From: Methylobacterium symbioticum
Lineage (GTDB): Bacteria; Pseudomonadota; Alphaproteobacteria; Rhizobiales; Beijerinckiaceae
Direction: 5' to 3'
DNA length: 64,000 nucleotides
NCBI RefSeq assembly: GCF_902141845.1
Contig: NZ_CABFPH010000001.1
Coordinates: forward strand, 114,527-178,526
Of this stretch, positions 35,246 to 44,102 are shown piece by piece. The notes under the pieces are model-generated. The model was not told where the DNA came from. It saw only the letters and a program-made list of their open reading frames with translations, and did no database searches. A program made the translations under genes and the position numbers. Within the stretch, counting starts at the first letter, position 1; every line of letters begins with the position of its first letter.

Positions 35246-35815
35246 CTAATCCACCAGCTCGATCGCGTCGCCGGGGCGGATCACGCCGCCCCGCTCGATC
35301 GCGCAGTTCAGGCCGGAGCGGTTGTAGAGCGGGAGGTAGACCGGCATCCCGAGCAATTCCTCCAGGTACTTGCAGGGAAAGTTGAGCCGGCCGCCCCGCA
35401 GGATCACCGCGCCGATTCGGAAGCGCCGTCCGACGAGATGGTTGAGGGGCACACCCCGAACCGTCAGGTTACGGCGGTGGTCGCCGGGAGTGAGGTGGAT
35501 GGGGCCGCCCTGAAGGGGTGGGTCGTTGCGGTTCAACGCGTCGAGCGCCTCCTGCTCGATCAGGGTCACCTCGCGGGTGTCCGGCTTCGGGGAATAGGTG
35601 CCGGTCCCATGGAAGTAGCGGTCGCCCTCGATGCCGCGGCCCGCCACGCAGTGCGCCTGCTGGAGCTCCTCCATCTCGTAGCTCGCGGCGGGCGCGATGT
35701 GGATGTTCAGGAGCAACCCCTTCCATCCGGTGGCGCCGCCGGGAACGGTGCGGGCGACGGAGCCGGCAGGATGGTCGAAAGCCTCGATCATCCGCGGCGG
35801 CGGGATCTCGCTCAT
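35246..35815 (-). CDS. MOSC-domain protein
   Basis: A 189-residue MOSC (molybdenum-cofactor sulfurase C-terminal) protein. Characteristic pieces are CVAGRGIEGDRYFHGTG, EVTLIEQEALDAL, RRNLTVRGVPLNHLVGRRFRIG and GGRLNFPCKYLEELLG, where the Cys of the N.PC..L motif is the presumed molybdenum ligand. Stand-alone MOSC proteins such as YiiM reduce N-hydroxylated compounds using an external reductase. Its neighbour is a ferredoxin reductase, which fits. Start overlaps the ridA stop (ATGA). Confidence 0.87.
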   Translation of the reverse strand: MSEIPPPRMIEAFDHPAGSVARTVPGGATGWKGLLLNIHIAPAASYEMEELQQAHCVAGRGIEGDRYFHGTGTYSPKPDTREVTLIEQEALDALNRNDPPLQGGPIHLTPGDHRRNLTVRGVPLNHLVGRRFRIGAVILRGGRLNFPCKYLEELLGMPVYLPLYNRSGLNCAIERGGVIRPGDAIELVD

Positions 35816-36207
35816 GATGCGGCGTCTCCGCTGGCAAGCGCGATGGCCTCGATCTCGACGAGAGCGTCCCGGGGGAGACGCGCGACCTCGATGGTCGACC
35901 GCGCCGGAGCGTCCCCCGGGAAGTGCTCGGCATAGACCGCGTTCATGGCCGCGAAGTCGTTCATATCCTTCAGGAAGACAGTGGTCTTGGCGATCGTCGC
36001 GAGGCTGGCGCCGCCGGCTTCCAGAACGGCGGCGAGATTGGCGAGCGATTGGCGGGTCGGCCCCTCCACGCCCTCCGGGAAGGCGTTCGTCGTCGGGTCG
36101 ATCGGAAATTGGCGGGACGCGAAGACGAAACCGCCGATCCGGGTCGCCTGCGCGTAGGGTCCGACGGCTGGGGCCGCGGCATCCGTCTTGATGATCGTCC
36201 GTTTCAT
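35812..36207 (-). CDS. ridA: RidA-family enamine/imine deaminase
   Basis: A 131-residue Rid-family (YjgF/YER057c/UK114) protein: AVGPYAQATRIGGFVFASRQFPIDP, QSLANLAAVLEAGGASLATIAKTTVFLKDMNDFAAMNAVYAEHF, and the ending ARSTIEVARLPRDALVEIEAIA with the conserved Arg of the active site. It hydrolyses reactive enamine/imine intermediates. AGGA lies 5 nt before ATG 36207; a longer reading to 36252 lacks this. First gene of the ridA-MOSC-reductase operon. Confidence 0.88.
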   Translation of the reverse strand: MKRTIIKTDAAAPAVGPYAQATRIGGFVFASRQFPIDPTTNAFPEGVEGPTRQSLANLAAVLEAGGASLATIAKTTVFLKDMNDFAAMNAVYAEHFPGDAPARSTIEVARLPRDALVEIEAIALASGDAAS

Positions 36208-36256
36208 CGAGGTCCTTTCAGATCCGACTGCGACCAGCCACAGCGACACCATAAGA

Positions 36257-36270
36257 TAGAAAAATTTCTA
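36257..36270. promoter_or_regulatory. AT-rich palindrome upstream of ridA
   Basis: TAGAAA-AA-TTTCTA, a two-armed inverted repeat with a 2-bp centre, lies 50 bp upstream of the ridA start in an otherwise GC-rich gap. It fits the size of a dimeric regulator site and is plausibly the operon's operator. The neighbouring XRE-cupin regulator is a candidate binder. Confidence 0.4.
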
Positions 36271-36324
36271 CGATGATGGAATAGGCTGGTCGCAGGAGGA
36301 CGGGTCTTTGTCGCTATCGCGGGA

Positions 36325-37677
36325 TCAGGTTCGCGTGATGTCGAGGTCGCGCGTCTCCTTCGCCGCCCATGCGGCCGCGAACGTGATGGTCGCAAGTCCG
36401 AGCAGGAGGAAGGAGATCGACAGGGTCGTTCCGGTCCAGGCCAGGAGGGCCGAGGCGAGGATCGGTGAGAAGCCGCCGGACAGCGCAGCCGCGACCTGGC
36501 ATCCGAGCGACGCCCCGGAATAGCGGACCCGCGTCCCGAACAGTTCCGGCATGAAGGCACCCTGCGGACCGAACATCGAGGCGTGGGTCAGGCTCATCAC
36601 GATCGCGATCGACACGGTGATGATCGTCGGGTCGCGCGTGTCGAGAAGGCCGAAGACGACGAAGGCGCAGAGGCCGCTGATCAGAGCGCCGGCGAGGTAG
36701 ATCGGACGTCGTCCGACCGTGTCGGACAACCAGCCGAAGAACGGCATGGTGACGAGTTCGAGCAGTGCCGCGCAGAGGATCGCATCGAGAATGAGACGCT
36801 TCGGAAGGCCGAGCGTGCCGGTGACGTACGCGATCGAGAAGACGGTGAGGATGTAGACCCAGGCGACCTCCGAGACCTTCAGGCCGACGGCGATGAAGAA
36901 GGTCCGGGGCTGTCCGACGAGCACCTCCAGGAACGGCAGGCGGGCGACTGCCTGTTCGTCCTTGACCCGTTGAAAGGCAGGGGTCTCCACCAGTCTGAGA
37001 CGGACGAACAGCCCGACGGCGATCAGCAGCGCGCTCAAGAGGAAGGGGATACGCCACCCCCAGCTCAGGAAGTCGGCCTCCGGAAGGCTCGAGAGAGCGA
37101 TGAAGGTGGCGGTGGAAGCCGCGATGCCGGCCGGAAAGCCGACCTGGACGAGGCTTCCGTAGAAGCCCCGGCGCTTGGCCGGCGCATGCTCGATGACCAT
37201 CAGGACCGCGCCACCCCATTCGCCGCCGACCCCGATCCCCTGCAGGAGGCGCAGAGCCACGAGGAGCGCCGGCGCCCACAACCCGATCTGCGCATAGGTC
37301 GGTAGGCAGCCGATCAGGAACGTGCCGATCCCCATGATGAGCATGGTCAGCGTCAGCATGGCCTTGCGGCCGATGCGGTCCCCGAAATGCCCGAAGATCA
37401 CCCCGCCGAGCGGCCGGGCCACGAAGCCGACCGCGTAGGATCCGAACGCGGCGAGGGTGCCGGCCAGCGGATCGAGGGTCGGGAAGAAGATCTTGTTGAA
37501 CACCAGGGCGGCGGCCGTGCCGTAGATCAGGAAGTCGTACCACTCGACTGCGGTGCCCAGGACGCTGGCCCAGACGACGCGCCGCATGTCGCGGTCGTCG
37601 ATCGAGCCATCGTGTTCGCGTGCCGGTGACGTCCTGAAGGGTGCGGGACCTATCGCGTCGGCGCTTGATGCCGTCAT
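36325..37677 (-). CDS. MFS transporter, metabolite:H+ symporter (MHS) family
   Basis: Inner-membrane symporter of 450 residues with twelve helices. MHS features are WASVLGTAVEWYDFLIYGTAAALVF, GHFGDRIGRKAML (loop 2-3), LQGIGVGGEWGGAVLM and RRGFYGSLVQVGFPAG. Family members move organic acids such as shikimate, alpha-ketoglutarate or proline/betaine. GAGGAG 7 nt before ATG 37677 sets the start. It is followed on the same strand by ridA and preceded by an XRE-cupin gene, so the substrate may be metabolised by the ridA operon. Confidence 0.9.
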   Translation of the reverse strand: MTASSADAIGPAPFRTSPAREHDGSIDDRDMRRVVWASVLGTAVEWYDFLIYGTAAALVFNKIFFPTLDPLAGTLAAFGSYAVGFVARPLGGVIFGHFGDRIGRKAMLTLTMLIMGIGTFLIGCLPTYAQIGLWAPALLVALRLLQGIGVGGEWGGAVLMVIEHAPAKRRGFYGSLVQVGFPAGIAASTATFIALSSLPEADFLSWGWRIPFLLSALLIAVGLFVRLRLVETPAFQRVKDEQAVARLPFLEVLVGQPRTFFIAVGLKVSEVAWVYILTVFSIAYVTGTLGLPKRLILDAILCAALLELVTMPFFGWLSDTVGRRPIYLAGALISGLCAFVVFGLLDTRDPTIITVSIAIVMSLTHASMFGPQGAFMPELFGTRVRYSGASLGCQVAAALSGGFSPILASALLAWTGTTLSISFLLLGLATITFAAAWAAKETRDLDITRT

Positions 37678-37694
37678 CTGCCTGCTCCTCTCGC

Positions 37695-37712
37695 CAAGTG
37701 GACCAAAATCCA
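37695..37712. promoter_or_regulatory. Inverted repeat upstream of MHS transporter
   Basis: AGTGGA-N6-TCCACT ends 17 bp upstream of the transporter start. A second repeat, GGCGGA-N5-TCCGCC, at 37744-37760 may be the terminator of the XRE-cupin gene. Position suggests an operator, possibly for the adjacent XRE-cupin regulator. Confidence 0.4.
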
Positions 37713-37851
37713 CTATCGGAGAGGCAAGCGGTGTGCCAAATTGGGCGGACCGGTTCCGCCTCGACCTGTGTTCCGTCAGATTGGCCGCGCGGAGGCGCCG
37801 CGGAGATCGATTACAGCGACGGAGAGGGCGAGGCGATTACAGTTTATGCAC

Positions 37852-38463
37852 TCAGCGCATCCGCGAGGCATCGATAACGAGAAAATATTGGCAGTCCTCG
37901 GTGCCGAGATTCGTGAAGGCGTGACCCGTGTCGGCTTCGAAGTACAGGCTGTCGCCTTCCTCGACGACGAACCATCGTTCCCCGACCGAAGCCCGTAGCC
38001 GTCCTTTCAGGACGTAGATGTACTCGGAGACGCCGCGACGATGCGCAACGAATTCGCCAGTGGTCGCGCCCGCGGGCAGCGTGTTGAGCACCCAGTCGAT
38101 GCCGCGCCCCGGAAGGACGGGCGAAATGCAGCGGCGAAGGAAGCCCGACGCCTCGTCACGCAGAACCGGCTGACGGCTGGCCGGGATCAGAAGCACCTCT
38201 CGCTCGGTGGCTGGCGCCATCAACCGGGAAAAGGTCACGCCCAGCGCTTCGGCCAGACGCGACAGCACCATGGTGGACGGCACGGCCTCGGCACGCTCGA
38301 TCTTCGAGATCATGGACCGACTGACACCGGACAGCGTCGCGAGTTGTTCGAGGGAGAGGTCGCGCTCCTTCCGGCGACTGCGGACCTCCGCCGCCAGCAC
38401 GTCGATCTGCGAGCGTGCTTCGGCCTCCACCTGATCCCTCTTCACCGTCGTCCTGATCGTCAT
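37852..38463 (-). CDS. XRE-family regulator with C-terminal cupin
   Basis: A 203-residue regulator: N-terminal lambda-repressor-type HTH (LAAEVRSRRKERDLSLEQLATLSGVSRSMISKIERAEAVPS, from about residue 22) and a C-terminal cupin_2 domain (GVSEYIYVLKGRLRASVGERWFVVEEGDSLYFEADTGHAFTN) that binds a small effector. ATG 38463 follows the divergent promoter; a longer upstream reading lacks support. It likely controls the MHS transporter and/or the divergent DJ-1 gene 76 bp away. Confidence 0.9.
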   Translation of the reverse strand: MTIRTTVKRDQVEAEARSQIDVLAAEVRSRRKERDLSLEQLATLSGVSRSMISKIERAEAVPSTMVLSRLAEALGVTFSRLMAPATEREVLLIPASRQPVLRDEASGFLRRCISPVLPGRGIDWVLNTLPAGATTGEFVAHRRGVSEYIYVLKGRLRASVGERWFVVEEGDSLYFEADTGHAFTNLGTEDCQYFLVIDASRMR

Positions 38464-38539
38464 CTGCAACCTGTCGCGTCGGCCGACTGCACCACGATAC
38501 CTGACGCAACCCCATCTCCCGCACAATGGAGGATATCCC

Positions 38540-39202
38540 GTGAAAGGCCGTGATGCTCATGCCTGCCTGGCGGTCGTCCTCTATGAGGGCGTCGAGCCGA
38601 TCGACGTCGGCGGGACGATCGGCGTCATCTCGATGGCGCGCCGCGTGCTCCCCAACCTGTCGGATGTCGTCGTCGCGCAGACAGCGGGTCCCGTCAGGCT
38701 CGCCGGCGGCTTGGTCGTCTGGGCCTCTCACGGTTTCGACGACGCTCCCGAGACCGATGCGACGATCGTCTGCGGCGGGCCTGGGTGGAATGCGGCCGCC
38801 CGGGAGCCGGCGATGACGCGGTTCCTGAACGGGCGGACGTCCGGCACGCTCGCTTCGGTCTGTACGGGAGCGATGATCCTGGCGGAGGCCGGCTGCCTCG
38901 ACGGTCGGAAGGCGACGACCCGGCGTGCGCGCGCCGGCGCGGAGCCGATCTCCCCCCTCGCGGTGATGGCATCGGATCACACGCGGATTTCGGCTTTGAC
39001 CGCGCTAGTCGTGGATGACGGTGTGGTGACGGGCGGTGGCGTCTCGCTCGCGATCGACCTGACCTTGTATCTGATCGGCACGATCTACGGAGACGACGCC
39101 CGCGACGAGATCGCGACGATGATCGAGTACGACCGCGCTTTCGCCGCCAACCGCGCAGCCTTGGGCATCATCAGGGGACAATCGGGCGCGGTGACCGCCT
39201 GA
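38540..39202 (+). CDS. DJ-1/PfpI-family protein
   Basis: A 220-residue class I glutamine-amidotransferase-like protein. Nucleophile elbow Cys in ASVCTGAMILAEAGCLDGRKATT, opening VVLYEGVEPIDVGGTIGVI with the supporting acidic residue, and VVDDGVVTGGGVSLAIDLTLYLI. This arrangement is that of isonitrile-hydratase-like and AraC-partner DJ-1 proteins, here without a DNA-binding domain. The usual His after the ATT motif is Arg (ATTRRA). GTG start with GGAGGA upstream. Divergent from the XRE-cupin regulator. Confidence 0.85.
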   Translation: MKGRDAHACLAVVLYEGVEPIDVGGTIGVISMARRVLPNLSDVVVAQTAGPVRLAGGLVVWASHGFDDAPETDATIVCGGPGWNAAAREPAMTRFLNGRTSGTLASVCTGAMILAEAGCLDGRKATTRRARAGAEPISPLAVMASDHTRISALTALVVDDGVVTGGGVSLAIDLTLYLIGTIYGDDARDEIATMIEYDRAFAANRAALGIIRGQSGAVTA

Positions 39203-39327
39203 ACGTGCCGCGCCGCGCCCCTCGTTCAGGCAGCGATGGGCCCGAACGTGGGACGCGGGTGCCAAGGCGCTGGTCGCGCCGAGCGACGCCGGCTTCCTGC
39301 CTGTGCCGCTGATGGCACGATGGATGT

Positions 39328-39354
39328 GGGCCGGGAACGCGCCGTCCCCGGCCC
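39328..39354. terminator. GC-rich hairpin between convergent genes
   Basis: GGGCCGGG-N10-CCCGGCCC forms an 8-bp stem between the ends of the DJ-1 gene and the citrate-type transporter gene. It could act in both directions. No T tract is seen, as is common in such GC-rich genomes. Confidence 0.5.
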
Positions 39355-39358
39355 AGGA

Positions 39359-40651
39359 TCACGCGGCGCTGGCGAGTGCGGCAGGCTGGGCGGCGCGCCG
39401 GTAAATCAGGAGCGTCGCGACCACGCCGCAGGCGCCGCCGAAGGCCATCCATAGCCCGGGCGCTGCGCGGTTGCCCGTCGCCTCGATCAGCCAGGTCGAG
39501 ACGAGGGGCGTGAAGCCGCCGAGGAGGGCGGTCGCGAGCGAGTAGGCGAGCGAGAAGCCGGCGGTGCGCACGCTCGCCGGCACCACCTCGGTCAACGCGA
39601 CCACCATCGCACCGTTGTAGCTGCCGTACAGGAACGAGAGCCACAGGAGCGCGATCAGCATGTTGCCGAAGCTCGCATGGCCGACCAGCCAGACTAGCAC
39701 CGGATAGGCCGTGAGCAGGGTGAGCGCCGAGAACAGGAGCAGGATCGGCTTGCGCCCGACCCGATCGGACAGCGCGCCCATCACGGGCAGCCAGAACAGG
39801 TTCGACAAGGCGGTGCAGAACGTGACCAAGAGGCTGTCGGTATCGGACAGCTTGAGGACGCTCTTGCCGAAGGTCGGCGTGTAGACCGTGATCGTATAGA
39901 ACGAGATCGTGGTCATGCCGACGAGCAGCATGCCGAGAAGCACGATCTGCCAATTGTGCGCGAGCGAGCCGAACACCTCCCTCATGGAGGGACGGTGCTT
40001 GCGCTTCAGGAACTCCTCGGTCTCCTCCAGCGAGCGCCGGATATAGAACAGGAACGGCACGATCGCGCAGCCGATGAAGAACGGGATCCGCCAGCCCCAA
40101 TCGTTCATCTCGGCCGGCAGCAGCGCGTGGTTCAGGGCGTAGCCGATCACGGCCGCGAACATGACGGCGACCTGTTGGCTGCCGGATTGCCAGGACACGT
40201 AGAAGCCCTTGTTGCCGGGCGTCGCCATCTCGGCGAGATACACGGACACGCCGCCGAGCTCGACGCCGGCCGAGAAACCCTGCAGGAGGCGACCGATCAG
40301 GACCAGGAACGGCGCCAGCAGGCCGATCGTGCCGTAGCCGGGGACGAAGGCGATCAGGATCGTGCCGGCGGCCATGATGCCGAGCGTCACGATCAGGCCC
40401 TTCCGGCGCCCGATGCTGTCCACGTAGGCGCCGAGGAAGATGGCGCCGAGCGGGCGCATCAGGAACCCCGCCCCGAAGGTCATGAAGGTCAGCATCAACG
40501 ATGCGAACTCGTTGCCGACGGGGAAGAAGGTCTTCGAGATGTACGTGGCGTAGAAGCCGAACAGGAAGAAGTCGAACATCTCGAGAAAGTTGCCGCTGGT
40601 CACACGAAGAACCGTGGCGACTTTCGAACGCGATGGATTGTCCTGTATCAT
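39359..40651 (-). CDS. citA: Citrate/tricarboxylate:H+ symporter (MHS family)
   Basis: A 430-residue, twelve-helix symporter closely resembling CitA/CitH of enterobacteria throughout: [91 protein letters not shown] and [13 protein letters not shown]. It imports citrate or a related tricarboxylate with protons. GAGGGAGG precedes ATG 40651. The TctDE-like two-component system nearby, and the tandem repeat at 40814-40832, suggest regulation by that system. Confidence 0.88.
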   Translation of the reverse strand: MIQDNPSRSKVATVLRVTSGNFLEMFDFFLFGFYATYISKTFFPVGNEFASLMLTFMTFGAGFLMRPLGAIFLGAYVDSIGRRKGLIVTLGIMAAGTILIAFVPGYGTIGLLAPFLVLIGRLLQGFSAGVELGGVSVYLAEMATPGNKGFYVSWQSGSQQVAVMFAAVIGYALNHALLPAEMNDWGWRIPFFIGCAIVPFLFYIRRSLEETEEFLKRKHRPSMREVFGSLAHNWQIVLLGMLLVGMTTISFYTITVYTPTFGKSVLKLSDTDSLLVTFCTALSNLFWLPVMGALSDRVGRKPILLLFSALTLLTAYPVLVWLVGHASFGNMLIALLWLSFLYGSYNGAMVVALTEVVPASVRTAGFSLAYSLATALLGGFTPLVSTWLIEATGNRAAPGLWMAFGGACGVVATLLIYRRAAQPAALASAA

Positions 40652-40813
40652 GGTTGCCTCCCTCAGGCGCTCAGGCGGTGGCGACCGCACGAGGGGAGCG
40701 TCGGTTCGACAGCGGCGACGGCCGCCTGCGGCGGCCCGGCCGCGGCCGTGGTCCGATCCTCCCGTTTTGGGCGCCGATCGTGCGGCGCTCGCGGCGGGTA
40801 TACCGGCAACAAC

Positions 40814-40832
40814 CTGTCACGAAGCTGTCACG
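40814..40832. promoter_or_regulatory. Direct repeat with 11-bp period, candidate TctD-type site
   Basis: CTGTCACG occurs twice, at 40814-40821 and 40825-40832, exactly one helical turn apart. This is the layout of OmpR/PhoB-family response-regulator sites. It lies 163 bp upstream of the citrate-type symporter start and just after the end of the binding-protein gene. Confidence 0.5.
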
Positions 40833-40856
40833 GCGGGGACGCGTCGGTCGCGGCGC

Positions 40857-41930
40857 TCACCGCCCCTCCATGGCCCGGCGCCACTGCCGCAGCATGCGGG
40901 CGCGCCGGATCTGATCGAGATTGGCCAGGAGCTCGGGCCCGACCGAGACCGGCCGCAGCGCCGTCACGGCCGTGACCGGATCGTCCGCGCGTCGCGCGTC
41001 CGGGCGGGCCGGCGTGAGCGACCGCGAGGCGAGGCGGGACTGGCCCTCGTGAGACAGCATGTAGTCGAGGAAGAGGCGGGCGGCGGCGGGATGGCGCGCG
41101 TCCTTCGGCACGAAGGCGATCCGCGAGACGAGCAGGGTGTAATCGCCGAGCAGAACGACGCCGATCGTCGCGTCCTGCTTCGCCCGTTCGAGCGCGTAGG
41201 CGCCGAAGACACCGTAGGCGAGCAGAGTCTCGCCGGAGGCGATCCGGTCCAGCATCGTCTCGGTCGTGGTGTAGAGCTTGACGCCGACTTGTCCCAGGGC
41301 GGCGACGAGATCCCAGGTGCGGCGCGTGAGCTCGATGTCCTGCGCGAGGATGAGGGATCCGACCCCGCTGCGTTCCGGGTCGTAGGCCGCCACCTTCCCC
41401 TTCCACTCCTCGGGCCGCTCGGACAGGGATCGGATCAGATCGGCCCGGGTGTGCGGGACGCTCTCCCGCGGCAGCAGCGTCCTGTTGTAGGCGATCGCGA
41501 TCGGCTCCGCCGTGACGCCGAACGCCTCGTTCCGCCACACCGCCCAGGCGGGTAGGGCCGCGGCTTCGGGCGAGACGTAGCGGACGGCGTAGCCGTCGTT
41601 CACGAGCTTGATCTGGAGATCCATGGCCGAGCTCCAGACGATGTCGGCCGTGCCCTTCCCGGCGGCGGCCTCCTCCACGAAGCTGTCATAGAGGCGCCCG
41701 GAATTCATCTTGGTGTAGGACACCGCCAGGTCGGGATGCGCCTGGCGGAATCCGGCCAGGAGGTCGATGACCTCCGCCTCGTCGGTGGTGCCGCGCACGA
41801 CGACGGCCTCTCCCGCGGGAACCGCGCTGGGCCTCGGGTCGGGCTGCGGGGTCAATTCGCCCTGGGCCTGCCCCCGGCCGAACCCGGTCGCCACGAGCAC
41901 GAGGACGGCAACGGCAAAGCTCAGCCTCAT
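40857..41930 (-). CDS. Solitary periplasmic substrate-binding protein (SBP_bac_6-like)
   Basis: A 357-residue exported protein with signal peptide (to about GQAQG). It has an iron/phosphoglycerate-type binding-protein fold: VVVRGTTDEAEVIDLLAGFRQAHPDLAVSYTKMNSGRLYDSFVEEAAAGKGTADIVWSSAMD and YNRTLLPRESVPHTRADLI. No permease or ATPase accompanies it. It is divergent from the TctDE-like pair with 109 bp between, like PgtC or BctC-type proteins that present ligand to a sensor kinase. A sensing role is therefore inferred. Confidence 0.87.
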   Translation of the reverse strand: MRLSFAVAVLVLVATGFGRGQAQGELTPQPDPRPSAVPAGEAVVVRGTTDEAEVIDLLAGFRQAHPDLAVSYTKMNSGRLYDSFVEEAAAGKGTADIVWSSAMDLQIKLVNDGYAVRYVSPEAAALPAWAVWRNEAFGVTAEPIAIAYNRTLLPRESVPHTRADLIRSLSERPEEWKGKVAAYDPERSGVGSLILAQDIELTRRTWDLVAALGQVGVKLYTTTETMLDRIASGETLLAYGVFGAYALERAKQDATIGVVLLGDYTLLVSRIAFVPKDARHPAAARLFLDYMLSHEGQSRLASRSLTPARPDARRADDPVTAVTALRPVSVGPELLANLDQIRRARMLRQWRRAMEGR

Positions 41931-42039
41931 GGAGGTCCCTGTCGTCTGCCCGCGATGTCCTGCGCACGGACCGTGCAGAGGATCGGCACAAATGCTAGGG
42001 AAAAGTTCGCCGCCCCGGCCGATCCGTCACGGGAGGAGC

Positions 42040-42705
42040 ATGCGCGTTCTGGTCGTCGAGGACGACGCCGCCCTGGCACGCGGCCTGGTTGCCGCCCTGA
42101 GGCAGGGCGGTTACGCGGTCGATCACGAGCCGGATGGGGCGGACGCGGTGCGGCTCGCGACGAGCGAGCCCTACAGCCTCGTCGTGCTCGATCTGGGGCT
42201 GCCGGGCCTGCCGGGCTTCGAGGTTCTGAAGGCCGTGCGGGCGGCCGGCTCGACGGTGCCGGTGATGGTGCTGACCGCCCGCGACGCGATCGCGGACCGG
42301 GTTCGCGGGCTCGATCTCGGAGCGGACGACTACCTGTTGAAGCCCTTCGATCTGGCCGAGTTCGAGGCCCGCGTGCGCGCTCTCGTCCGGCGGGGCCAGG
42401 CGGTGCCGAACCCGGTCCTGCACTGCGGCGCGCTGGCGCTCGACCGCGCGACGGCGACGGTCACGCTCGACGGGGTGCCGGTGGCGCTGCGACGCCGGGA
42501 ACTCGCCGTGCTCACCGTCCTGATGGCGAAGGCCGGCAAGCCCGTCGCGAAGGAGCGGCTCAGCGCCGAGATCTTCGGCTTCGACGAGCCGGTGGCCCCG
42601 AACGCCCTCGAACTCTACGTCGCCCGCCTGCGCAAGAAGCTCCAGCCCAACGGCCCGGAGATCCGGACCATCCGCGGCCTCGGCTACCTCCTGATGCCCG
42701 GGTGA
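42040..42705 (+). CDS. tctD: OmpR-family response regulator, TctD-like
   Basis: A 221-residue regulator: receiver domain with acidic pair VVEDD, phospho-acceptor Asp in LVVLDLGLPG, Thr/Lys switch in MVLTARD and YLLKPF, then a C-terminal winged helix (LRRRELAVLTVLMAKAGKPVAKERL ... LELYVARLRKKL..NGPEIRTIRGLGYLL). GGGAGGAG lies just before the ATG. It overlaps the kinase gene (GTGA). It probably binds the 11-bp-spaced repeat at 40814. Confidence 0.92.
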   Translation: MRVLVVEDDAALARGLVAALRQGGYAVDHEPDGADAVRLATSEPYSLVVLDLGLPGLPGFEVLKAVRAAGSTVPVMVLTARDAIADRVRGLDLGADDYLLKPFDLAEFEARVRALVRRGQAVPNPVLHCGALALDRATATVTLDGVPVALRRRELAVLTVLMAKAGKPVAKERLSAEIFGFDEPVAPNALELYVARLRKKLQPNGPEIRTIRGLGYLLMPG

Positions 42706-44102
42706 GCGCGGCCCGGATGCCCTCCCTCCGGCGGCGCCTGCTGATCCGCATGCTGCTGCCGGTTCTGGCGCTCGCCTCCGTGCTCGGCCTTGCCGGCGCC
42801 CTCGTCATCCAGAACGTCGTCGAGGCGACTCACGACCGTCTGCTCGACGGATCCGTCCTGGCGATCGCCGAGCGGCTGACGGTCGAGGAGGGCGAGGTCA
42901 CGGTCGACCTGCCGCGCGTCGCCCTGGGGATGCTCGAGAGCCAGGCACAGGACCGGATCTACTACAGCGTCACCTATGGCGGCGCGCTCGTCACGGGCTA
43001 CCGTGATCTCGCGGTCACCGATGTCGGGGCCCTCACGCCCGGGGTGACGACCCATCGCGACGGCACGATGCGCGGTGCGAGCGTCCGGATCGCCGCCCAG
43101 GCGCGGCGGGTCTACGGGAAGCCGGACCCGGTGCTCGTCCAGGTCGCCGAGACGCGTGAGGCGCGTCAGAGCCTGGAACGCCGCCTGCTGGCCGGCCTGG
43201 CCTTCGCCGAACTGGGGCTGCTCGGCCTGGTTGCCACGCTGTCATGGTACAGCATCGACAGCGGATTGAGGCCGCTCGCGCGGCTCAGCGACGAGATCGG
43301 CCGCCGGGCCGTCCCGGGCGCGATCAACCTGCGGCCGCTCGATATCGCGGGCGTGCCCCGCGAAGCGATGGCGCCGGTCCTTGCGCTCAACACGCTGCTC
43401 CACCGCCTCGAGCAATCGATCGAGGGCGAGCGCACCTTCACATCCGATGCCTCCCATCAGCTGAGGACGCCGCTCGCCGTGCTGAGGATGCACGTGGAGC
43501 TGCTGCGCCGTACCCAATCCCGGGACGCCCAGACCGCAGCGATCGACGACATCGACGGTGCCGCGCGGCGCCTGGAGCGTCTCCTCTCGCAACTGATCGC
43601 CCTGGCCCGCGCCGACGAGGGCTCCGGCCCCGGGCCGGCCGCGGATGCGATCACCGATCTGAACGCGGTCGCGACCCGCGTCGTCGCGGAGCAGGTGCCT
43701 CATGCCCTCACGCGCATGACCGAGATCGTGCTCGATCGCCCGGACGGCGCCGTGCCCGTGATCGGCGCGGCGTTCATCCTCGGCGAGATCCTCACCAACC
43801 TCGTCGACAACGCGATCCGCTACAATCGCGCCGGCGGGACGACCACCGTCCGGGTCAGGCGGACGGGCTCCGGTGCCTGCGTCGAGGTGCAGGACGAGGG
43901 CCCGGGCATTCCCGCCGAGGAGCGCGAGAAGGTGTTCGAGCGCTTCTACCGCGTCGCCTCGCGGGATGGGCCGGACGGCAGCGGCCTCGGGCTCGCCATC
44001 GTTCGGACCCTGGCCGATCGGGTCGGAGGCGCTGTCACGCTCGAGGCCCGCGCCGACCGCGCAGGATTGGTCGCGCGGGCCGATTTCCGTGCACCCCAAT
44101 AG
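42702..44102 (+). CDS. tctE: Sensor histidine kinase, TctE-like
   Basis: A 466-residue membrane kinase. TM1 about 15-35, a periplasmic 2CSK_N-type domain to about 165, TM2 about 170-190, HAMP-like linker, HisKA with phospho-acceptor His (TFTSDASHQLRTPLAVLRMHVE), and HATPase_c with NLVDNAIRYN, DEGPGIP and GSGLGLAIV. GTG start overlapping the regulator stop; ATG at 42717 is an alternative. With the divergent binding protein and the citrate-type symporter it forms a likely tricarboxylate-sensing unit. Confidence 0.92.
   Translation: MSAARMPSLRRRLLIRMLLPVLALASVLGLAGALVIQNVVEATHDRLLDGSVLAIAERLTVEEGEVTVDLPRVALGMLESQAQDRIYYSVTYGGALVTGYRDLAVTDVGALTPGVTTHRDGTMRGASVRIAAQARRVYGKPDPVLVQVAETREARQSLERRLLAGLAFAELGLLGLVATLSWYSIDSGLRPLARLSDEIGRRAVPGAINLRPLDIAGVPREAMAPVLALNTLLHRLEQSIEGERTFTSDASHQLRTPLAVLRMHVELLRRTQSRDAQTAAIDDIDGAARRLERLLSQLIALARADEGSGPGPAADAITDLNAVATRVVAEQVPHALTRMTEIVLDRPDGAVPVIGAAFILGEILTNLVDNAIRYNRAGGTTTVRVRRTGSGACVEVQDEGPGIPAEEREKVFERFYRVASRDGPDGSGLGLAIVRTLADRVGGAVTLEARADRAGLVARADFRAPQ

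Noticed and set aside
39203..39358. Possible small RNA from the hairpin between convergent genes
   Set aside because: Only a simple GC-rich stem is visible; a terminator explains it.
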